In this document: positions 6,007-10,929 of the stretch, one piece after another
How positions within the stretch are numbered: the first letter of the stretch is position 1
Layout: each line of letters opens with the position of its first letter
From: an uncultured Gammaproteobacteria bacterium
GTDB taxonomy: Bacteria > Pseudomonadota > Gammaproteobacteria > UBA9214
Direction: 5' to 3'
Assembly (NCBI GenBank): GCA_905480065.1
Contig: CAJQOV010000184.1
Location: 1-10,929, forward strand
DNA: 10,929 bases
The notes under the pieces: generated by a model
The model's database searches: none
Told to the model about the DNA's origin: nothing
What the model saw: only the letters and a program-made list of their open reading frames with translations
Position numbers and translations under genes: made by a program

Positions 6007-7395
6007 ATGAAGATTTTCTCGAGATTCTTTTGCTCCCTGTTTTTGCTATCCGTGTCTGCGTACGTGGCAGCGGCTCCCTTGCAGTTGACCAGCACGATGG
6101 CAAATGCTGACTACGCAGTTGAGCGTACCGACGCCGCTGGCAACATCCACCTGGTCTGGACCCAGGATGACACGGCCGATGTCCGTGCACTGTATTACAA
6201 AATGTTGAATGCGTCGGGTGCCGTGCTCATCGATAGCACCCGGATTGATAATGGGGGTGCCGGCGGGCCGGCCGGCTTTCCGTCCATGGCCCTGGATACG
6301 GCAGGCAAGGTGTACGTGGCGTGGCAGTCTGGCGCCAGCCCGGCGATATATTTCCTGCGCCTGAATCCGCTGGCGCACGATTTCACGACCACCATTGCGG
6401 ACCTTGCAACAATCAAGGAAGTGGATGATGTGATGATTTCCACAGCCGGCGGCGCTGCCGTGCATCCGCGCGTGGCTATAGACAGCAGTGCCAACCTGCA
6501 CGTGGTGTGGGAAAGTGACTGTACCGGTCCTGTGCAGTACCTCAGGATCGCGGTCGATGCAAATAATAATGTAGTGCCAAATGGTGCACCGCTGGATGTC
6601 GGACCGACTGGCAGTTGCAACGGCTACCCGGATATTGCACTCGACAGCGTTGGCAATGCGCACGTGGTGTTTGCCAATGCGACTTTGACCACGGCTGACG
6701 AAATTTACTACGCCATGATCGCCGCTGCAGACGGGACGATATTGATTGGCGCAACCCGGCTGTCCGCCGATGACGGTCTGCTCGCGGGTAGTGCCACCAT
6801 CAGTGTCAATACCGCCGACAACAAGGCCTATCTCGTGTACAAGGAAGAAACCGGTAGTGGCGGACCCGGCAGCGAGGAAATTTTCATCGACATACTCGAT
6901 CCGGCGCTGGATCCCCAGAACGGCAGCAGCGCCGCTGCGGCCATACGGGTGAACCGGCGGCAGTTCAGCAATGGGGAAGGTCTGTTTCGCTGGCAGGTAT
7001 TCGCGCGCATCGGCCAGAACCGTCGTCTGAACATCCTGTACGTGGATTTCGCTGCGGCTGCCTGTCCGACCGGTGTCTACGCAATCCGGTATGCGCAAGT
7101 CATCTATGACGGTGATGCCCTGCTGCGTCAAGATCTCAGTACCACCGCGCAGAGCTGTTCTGCATCGGTGCGGATGGCGCCGAATGGCAGCCGCATTGTC
7201 TGGGCCGACAGCGTCGGCGGCAATCAGGAAATCTTCTCGAGCACGATTACGCGCGCGGATGCAGGCAGCAATGGCTTTACCTGCACCCTGCATACCCTGC
7301 CTGGACGTGCAGCGAGTGCCGCTGACCTGTGGCTGCTGTTGACGGGGATCGGATTGCTGGGATTGCGCCATTTCTCGCGCAGACGGGCTGGCTGA
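6007..7395 (+). CDS. Secreted propeller-like repeat protein, CTERM-like tail
   Basis: I do not recognise a named family. The 462-residue product begins with a signal peptide (MKIFSRFFCSLFLLSVSAYV, cleavage likely near Ala21-Ala23). About seven related repeats follow, each of the form D-x-x-G-N-x-H-V-V-W ... I-Y-Y: near 41-66, 95-118, 157-184, 209-238, 265-297, 337-367 and 387-414. This count suggests a seven-bladed beta-propeller like sialidase/BNR-type folds, but no Asp-box or catalytic set was identified. Cysteine pairs 171/204 and 353/384 could form disulfides. The tail has Cys426, a hydrophobic stretch (441-453) and RRR (458-460), the layout of C-terminal sorting signals. GGAG at 5992-5995 serves GTG at 6004 (8 bases) or ATG at 6007 (11 bases); ATG is chosen. 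It appears monocistronic, between the ptsP terminator and convergent genes. Confidence 0.82.
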   Translation: MKIFSRFFCSLFLLSVSAYVAAAPLQLTSTMANADYAVERTDAAGNIHLVWTQDDTADVRALYYKMLNASGAVLIDSTRIDNGGAGGPAGFPSMALDTAGKVYVAWQSGASPAIYFLRLNPLAHDFTTTIADLATIKEVDDVMISTAGGAAVHPRVAIDSSANLHVVWESDCTGPVQYLRIAVDANNNVVPNGAPLDVGPTGSCNGYPDIALDSVGNAHVVFANATLTTADEIYYAMIAAADGTILIGATRLSADDGLLAGSATISVNTADNKAYLVYKEETGSGGPGSEEIFIDILDPALDPQNGSSAAAAIRVNRRQFSNGEGLFRWQVFARIGQNRRLNILYVDFAAAACPTGVYAIRYAQVIYDGDALLRQDLSTTAQSCSASVRMAPNGSRIVWADSVGGNQEIFSSTITRADAGSNGFTCTLHTLPGRAASAADLWLLLTGIGLLGLRHFSRRRAG

Positions 7396-7417
7396 GCAAC
7401 ACGGCTGTTATGCCACG

Positions 7418-7437
7418 GCCCGCCTGGCAATGCGGGC
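7418..7437. terminator. Hairpin between convergent genes
   Basis: GCCCGC (7418-7423) pairs with GCGGGC (7432-7437) over an eight-base loop, in the 53-base gap between two converging stop codons. No clear T-run follows on either strand, although GTATTT occurs nine bases later on the plus strand. It is a possible weak bidirectional terminator. Confidence 0.3.
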
Positions 7438-7448
7438 GGCAAGTGTAT

Positions 7449-8273
7449 TTATCCGTGTTGCCCGGGCTCACCGGTTTTGCTGCTGTGCCTGAGTTTGCGT
7501 TGGTGCGCGCGTACGCTGGCGCGCCGTCTGCCCCATAGCCAGACACCACTGGCTGCGAGTAACAGGAACAGGATGGCAGCCCCGTCCATGAGGTACACGC
7601 CGCCGGTACCGAGGATTCTGCCGCTGTGTAAATCGAGCAGCACGCGTTCCAGTGACAGTCCGGTGCCACGCCAGGCGGCTTCCAGTGCGCTGCGTTCGCG
7701 GTCAGAGAGTTCACTGGCCATTGACCAGGTAGTCTCACCCGCCGCTACCGGCTGCCATGACAGGAAGTCTGCGTTGGTCGAGTAATCGCCCTGCGCAGTA
7801 TGTATGGCGAGCTGGTGATCCGTGCTGATACCGACGGCCTTGATGCCGGACGGCAGGCCGGATGAACTGTCCAGCCGTTCGATCATTTCCCCCTGCGGTG
7901 TGTATAGCAGCAACTGCTCCGCCAGTGCGACGATCACCATCCCGCTGAAGTCCACGGCCCCGGTCAGTTCCCCGTTGATGCCCGGCTGCAGCAGCCGGTT
8001 GATGTAAATCTGTCCGTCCAGTGCGGCCACCGTGAGGGTGTCGGTGTGATATGCGGTTACAGCGGATGGTGCATGAATGCCGTACCAGTCGAGCAAGGCG
8101 TCGCTGTTGATATGGCTGGAGTCGAGATCGAGTTCCTCGGTGTGATTGAGCAGCAGGCCGGTCAGTGCCAGCAGCACCACGAACAGTGCAGCCGCCAGCC
8201 CGATGAAGCGATGCCACACATACAGCGAACGCAGCAGCCGGGCGGATGCTTTATTTTTGTGCTGGCGTGTCAT
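7449..8273 (-). CDS. PepSY-type two-helix membrane protein
   Basis: A 274-residue inner-membrane protein of the PepSY-associated transmembrane type. The N-terminal YVWHRFIGLAAALFVVLLAL (18-37) and LLNHTEEL (41-48) form helix 1. A periplasmic segment of about 180 residues follows. LDLHSGRILG (213-222) then leads into helix 2 (about 229-248), ending WLWGRRR. WHR, LNHTE and DLHSGR-x-LG are the typical PepSY_TM signatures. Larger relatives such as the siderophore reductase FoxB bind heme, so His21, His44 and His216 are possible ligands here (inference). The ATG at 8273 overlaps the end of the upstream FMN-binding gene by 23 bases, suggesting translational coupling. The likely role is to carry electrons between the membrane and the flavinylated partner. 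It is last in the minus-strand operon. Confidence 0.8.
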   Translation of the reverse strand: MTRQHKNKASARLLRSLYVWHRFIGLAAALFVVLLALTGLLLNHTEELDLDSSHINSDALLDWYGIHAPSAVTAYHTDTLTVAALDGQIYINRLLQPGINGELTGAVDFSGMVIVALAEQLLLYTPQGEMIERLDSSSGLPSGIKAVGISTDHQLAIHTAQGDYSTNADFLSWQPVAAGETTWSMASELSDRERSALEAAWRGTGLSLERVLLDLHSGRILGTGGVYLMDGAAILFLLLAASGVWLWGRRRASVRAHQRKLRHSSKTGEPGQHG

Positions 8274-8784
8274 CTGCGGGTGTAATGCGGCTATCCAGAT
8301 AGAGTGCGAGCCGGGCAAGTTTCTCCAGTGCGCGTACCGACAGGGTTGCGCCGGAGATGCCGTCGATATCCTTGTCCAGCTGCTTGTTCCCGGTCAGGCC
8401 GACGCCCTGGAACTGGTCGGTGAAGAACGGTAAATGGACTTCCCAGCCCCGGCTTTCGCGGAATTCGAGTACCCGTATTCGTTCCAGCGTCCTGGCGTTC
8501 ACGACCAGGCCGACGGTAATGGGCTTTTCCTTGCCGATTTCTTCCAGTATCCACGCGCTGCGTGGCGCATTGAACCAGTAACGGATACGCAGGCCCGGGT
8601 AGGTGTGGCCCATGATCTGCGTGCTGGTGGCGCGTACCTCGTCTTTCAGCCACAACACATCGGGAGTCGGGGGGTGGCCTGCGAAGACCTCGTCCAGGAA
8701 TGCTTCCGGGGTCTGGTACAGCTCGCCGGCGAGCAACAGGCCGGCCGGTGAGAGTAACAGCAGGAAGGTGAGCAGTCCGGGCAT
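8251..8784 (-). CDS. Exported FMN-binding protein (flavinylation site)
   Basis: A 177-residue protein with an N-terminal signal segment (MPGLLTFLLLLSPAGLLLAG, 1-20) and an FMN-binding domain ending in DKDIDGISGATLS (137-149). SGAT at 144-147 is the motif at which ApbE joins FMN covalently to the threonine, as in RnfG and NqrC; Thr147 is therefore the predicted flavin carrier. The protein would work on the periplasmic side of the inner membrane. The ATG at 8784 is chosen because it opens directly into the signal segment, although no good Shine-Dalgarno is seen; in-frame extension to 8892 would run into the porin gene. The gene starts 52 bases after the porin stop and overlaps the PepSY gene by 23 bases. 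No apbE is in the window, so flavinylation would need a copy elsewhere. Confidence 0.85.
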   Translation of the reverse strand: MPGLLTFLLLLSPAGLLLAGELYQTPEAFLDEVFAGHPPTPDVLWLKDEVRATSTQIMGHTYPGLRIRYWFNAPRSAWILEEIGKEKPITVGLVVNARTLERIRVLEFRESRGWEVHLPFFTDQFQGVGLTGNKQLDKDIDGISGATLSVRALEKLARLALYLDSRITPADDTPAQK

Positions 8785-8836
8785 GATGGGCGCAGAGCTT
8801 AGCAGAGTGGAGTTCGTCAGGCCGCACCGGGCCGTC

Positions 8837-10063
8837 TCAGAACTGCAGGCCGACACCGAGGTTGAAGCCGTCCTGCTCCGCGCCACTGTCATTGTCCTGC
8901 ACCTGGTAGTCGGCCTTGATGACCACGTCCTCGTGCGGCCACCAGTTCACGCCAGCGTCCCACTGGGTGTTTTCACTGCCGGTGCTGTCGCCGGCGGCAT
9001 TGTCCCACTGGTTGTAGCGGGCAAACACACCCAGGCTTTCACTGATCTTCCAGGACGGTTCGATATAGAAGCCGGTCTGCTTGTCTGCGCCCACGCTGGC
9101 CGGGCCGGAACCGTCCAGATCCCAGCGGGCATACAGGGCGCGCAGGCCGAACGGTCCACGCTCGAGGACGGCATGTGCTTCGTACAGCATGGCACTGCCG
9201 GCCTCTGAATCCTCGCCTTGGGTGATGTCGGACTGGTACTGAATGCTGCCTGCAATCTCGGTGCCCGGCATGCCGGTCCAGCGCAGGCGTGCCGTGGTGG
9301 CCAGGTCGTCTGCTTGGGCTTTGCCGGTCTTCTGCCGACCGTTGCGTGGCTGGTAGTCAGCATTTTTTTTGGTCTTCAGGCCTTCGTGCAGTGCCACATC
9401 ATAGGACCAGCCCGGTGCCAGCTGGCCGGACAGGCCGGCACCGCCGGCCCACCAGGTGGCGGGGATGATATCGTGCTCGACAGGATTGCGTTCCACACCG
9501 TAGAACGTGGTGGGCTCGTGGGTTTCATTCAGGATGCCAACCGGCAGCAGGGTGACACCGGCACGGGCCATGTGCCGGTCATTGAGATCGAATTCCAGGT
9601 AGGCCTGTTCGACCTCCACCTCGCCGTCCTGGTCTTTCCCGGCGACAGCGTGTTCGACTTCGAGTTCGGAAAAGAAGCGGATGTCATCGTTGAATTCGTG
9701 GCCGAAGAACAGCACGAAGCGGTGCAGGTCGACTTCTTTCTGATCTTCGGCGCTACCGCTACCGTCCAGGTTGTTGTAATGGACCTCTGCATAGCCACCG
9801 ATTCTGGTGCGATCGGCCCAGTTGCCGGATGTGCCGGAACTGCTGCCTTCAACGGCCACTACCGCGGCCTCGGCCTTCTCGTCGGCAGCGACCGCCCTGC
9901 GCTCGGTGGTCTGTTGCTGCTGCTTCAGCGCCTCGATTTCCTGTTGCTGCCGCTGGATGATTTCCCACAGCTCGGCGGTGGTCGGGGGTTCCTGTGCGGC
10001 CACACTGGTGTCATACAGCAGGGTGGCGCCCAGCAGGGCTGCGACTTGCACAAAGTACTTCAT
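8837..10063 (-). CDS. Outer-membrane porin-like beta-barrel
   Basis: A 408-residue exported protein. Residues 1-23 form a signal peptide ending VAA. A glutamine/glutamate-rich coiled coil follows (about 28-60: AELWEIIQRQQQEIEALK), which could trimerise or contact the cell wall. From about 85 there are alternating beta strands (RIGGYAEVHYNNL, HRFVLFFGHEF, SELEVEHAV), ending in GVGLQF, the C-terminal phenylalanine used by the BAM complex. The layout resembles phosphate-selective porin O/P-type proteins; the real cargo is unknown. The ATG at 10063 has AGGAGT seven bases upstream. It is the first gene of the porin / FMN-binding / PepSY operon. A run of eight A on the coding strand (9363-9370) lies within the Lys-Lys-Asn codons and might slip. 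It is transcribed from a promoter with a Fur-like overlap. Confidence 0.87.
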   Translation of the reverse strand: MKYFVQVAALLGATLLYDTSVAAQEPPTTAELWEIIQRQQQEIEALKQQQQTTERRAVAADEKAEAAVVAVEGSSSGTSGNWADRTRIGGYAEVHYNNLDGSGSAEDQKEVDLHRFVLFFGHEFNDDIRFFSELEVEHAVAGKDQDGEVEVEQAYLEFDLNDRHMARAGVTLLPVGILNETHEPTTFYGVERNPVEHDIIPATWWAGGAGLSGQLAPGWSYDVALHEGLKTKKNADYQPRNGRQKTGKAQADDLATTARLRWTGMPGTEIAGSIQYQSDITQGEDSEAGSAMLYEAHAVLERGPFGLRALYARWDLDGSGPASVGADKQTGFYIEPSWKISESLGVFARYNQWDNAAGDSTGSENTQWDAGVNWWPHEDVVIKADYQVQDNDSGAEQDGFNLGVGLQF

Positions 10064-10101
10064 GTTGACGACTCCTGAAGGTAGTGAAAACGGTAGTCGC
10101 C

Positions 10102-10129
10102 ATTGTACCTTTCGTTAAACTAAATACAA
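10102..10129 (-). promoter_or_regulatory. Candidate sigma-70 promoter of porin operon
   Basis: On the minus strand, TTGTAT (10124-10129) is followed by a 16-base spacer and TACAAT (10102-10107), which matches the -10 consensus at five of six positions. Transcription would begin near 10095, giving a leader of about 32 bases before the porin ATG. The -35 box matches only three of six positions, as expected for a regulated promoter. Confidence 0.5.
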
Positions 10130-10141
10130 ATCATTAGCATT
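10123..10141 (-). promoter_or_regulatory. Fur-like operator over porin -35 box
   Basis: The minus strand reads AATGCTAATGATTTGTATT. Its core, TGCTAATGATTTGTA, agrees with the 7-1-7 Fur consensus TGATAATNATTATCA at 10 of 14 fixed positions (6 of 7 in the left half, 4 of 7 in the right). It covers the proposed -35 hexamer, where a repressor would act. The surrounding bases are AT-rich, so some chance similarity must be allowed for. Confidence 0.4.
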
Positions 10142-10244
10142 AACAAGAATGAATGTCTGCGTGCGGATGCGCTAAATCCATGCAATACACTGTTTTTTAA
10201 CAATATTTAACATTCAGCCAGGTGGTTATCTCTTCATGGGGGGA

Positions 10245-10273
10245 TGGAATCCACGGTCCTCAGTCTATATATT
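10245..10273 (+). promoter_or_regulatory. Candidate promoter of A-type carrier gene
   Basis: TGGAAT (10245-10250), a 17-base spacer and TATATT (10268-10273; five of six to consensus) would start RNA near 10280, about 35 bases before the ATG. The -35 match is weak. No IscR type 1 site (GACT...AGTC) was seen. Confidence 0.3.
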
Positions 10274-10314
10274 GGATTTACTTGGTAATTAACCAGTTAC
10301 AACCGGGGTGTGAT

Positions 10315-10707
10315 ATGGCTCAAACAGCAAATGGTTTTGCTCTCGAATTACAGGAAACGGACCTGGCGCTTACCGCTGCGGCACGCGAAAAAATGCTCGA
10401 GCTGTTCAGCCAGGTAGAAGATGACGACCTGAAGGCAATACGCGTGTTTGTCTCGGGCGGCGGCTGTGGCGGCATGGGCTACGGCATGACCTTCACCGAT
10501 GCACGCTCCGAATACGATTGCGTGCGCAAGGAGCAGGGCTTTGAAGTGTTTGTCGACGCGGTTGCGCTGAACTTCCTGCGTGGCGTCGAAATTGATTACG
10601 TGGAGCGCCCGACCGGTGCCAGCTTTGTTTTCAACAACGCGTTCGCCATTACCGGCGGTTCGGGTACCTGTGGTGCCTGCGGTTCGGCGGGCGGCGGTTG
10701 CGGCTGA
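10315..10707 (+). CDS. A-type iron-sulfur carrier, ErpA/IscA-like
   Basis: A 130-residue cytoplasmic protein of the HesB/IscA/ErpA family, which receives Fe-S clusters and hands them to target proteins. VFVSGGGCGGMGYGMTF (45-61) matches ErpA's GGGCSGFQYGFTF, with ligand Cys51. The C-terminus reads TCGACGSAGGGCG (118-130): Cys119 and Cys122 are two residues apart, where ErpA and IscA have CGC (one residue apart), and an extra Cys129 follows. This shift changes the presumed ligand geometry, so the name ErpA is not certain. The ATG at 10315 is chosen because MAQTANGFALEL leads into the domain; a reading from 10222 would add 31 unconserved residues. CCGGGG at 10303-10308 is a modest Shine-Dalgarno. 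It is divergent from the porin operon across 251 bases. Confidence 0.9.
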   Translation: MAQTANGFALELQETDLALTAAAREKMLELFSQVEDDDLKAIRVFVSGGGCGGMGYGMTFTDARSEYDCVRKEQGFEVFVDAVALNFLRGVEIDYVERPTGASFVFNNAFAITGGSGTCGACGSAGGGCG

Positions 10708-10771
10708 CCGGTCTCGAATCCTCCAGGCAGGCACTCGCTGTGCGGGCAGTACCGCATAAGTGGGTAACGGC

Positions 10772-10929
10772 ATGCAGCCACGCCTGCTACTGATTGCACC
10801 TCCCAACAGCTATCGCACGGCGGCCTTTCTGGCCGCCGCGCGCAGGCTGCAGATCGATATCCTGATTGCCTCCGAGGGCCGCTATTCACTGGTCAGCGAG
10901 ATCGCGGACGGTTTGCACGTAGATCTTGC
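10772..10929 (+). CDS. ATP-grasp-like protein, 5' end only
   Basis: The first 52 codons of a gene that runs off the right edge. The translation starts MQPRLLLIAPPNSYRTAAFL and continues with AARRLQIDILIASEGRYSLV, which resembles the N-terminal Rossmann-like preATP-grasp domain of carboxylate-amine ligases (biotin carboxylase or GAR synthetase-like proteins). The catalytic ATP-grasp domain is outside the window, so the reaction is unknown. ATG at 10772 is chosen; an in-frame GTG at 10760 is an alternative, and neither has a strong Shine-Dalgarno. It lies 64 bases after the A-type carrier and has the same direction. The gap has a GCAC/GTGC stem but no T-run, so cotranscription is possible. Confidence 0.7.
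   Translation, partial: MQPRLLLIAPPNSYRTAAFLAAARRLQIDILIASEGRYSLVSEIADGLHVDL

Noticed and set aside
6046..7371. Open frame of 441 codons antisense to the secreted repeat protein
   Set aside because: The plus strand has a signal peptide, regular repeats and a good ribosome site; the antisense product has no recognisable feature.

Overview
The window looks like a chromosomal segment of a GC-rich gammaproteobacterium. The strongest sign is the rppH-ptsP pair, an order also known in Escherichia coli and Pseudomonas. An ErpA-like A-type iron-sulfur carrier and a FecCD-type importer fit the same picture. No rRNA, tRNA, CRISPR array, phage gene or intact transposase is visible. I cannot name the genus from sequence alone.

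Layout. Bases 1-291 are non-coding and carry REP-like palindromes: an inverted pair at 11-26 and 68-83, and a separate hairpin at 105-130. Next, on the minus strand, come a FecCD/BtuC-type permease and a BtuD/FhuC-type ATPase one base apart, with no binding protein beside them, and before them a HAD-family phosphatase. The phosphatase gene is divergent from rppH (mRNA 5'-end pyrophosphohydrolase). rppH is followed by ptsP (GAF-containing Enzyme I of the nitrogen PTS), which ends in a likely intrinsic terminator. A strong 9-bp hairpin lies in the leader of the next gene. That gene encodes a secreted protein with about seven propeller-like repeats and a C-terminal hydrophobic/arginine tail that resembles a protein-sorting signal.

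Convergent to it is a three-gene minus-strand operon. In transcription order it encodes an outer-membrane porin-like barrel with a periplasmic coiled coil, an exported FMN-binding-domain protein with the covalent flavinylation motif DGISGAT, and a two-helix PepSY-type membrane protein. In the porin promoter, an imperfect Fur-like palindrome overlaps the -35 hexamer. I read this operon as a candidate iron-responsive extracytoplasmic flavin electron-transfer or metal-reduction module. It is the most interesting system here; its substrate is not shown by the sequence.

The right end holds a divergent gene for an A-type iron-sulfur carrier whose C-terminal cysteine motif is spaced CxxC instead of CxC, followed by the first 52 codons of a protein resembling the N-terminus of an ATP-grasp enzyme.
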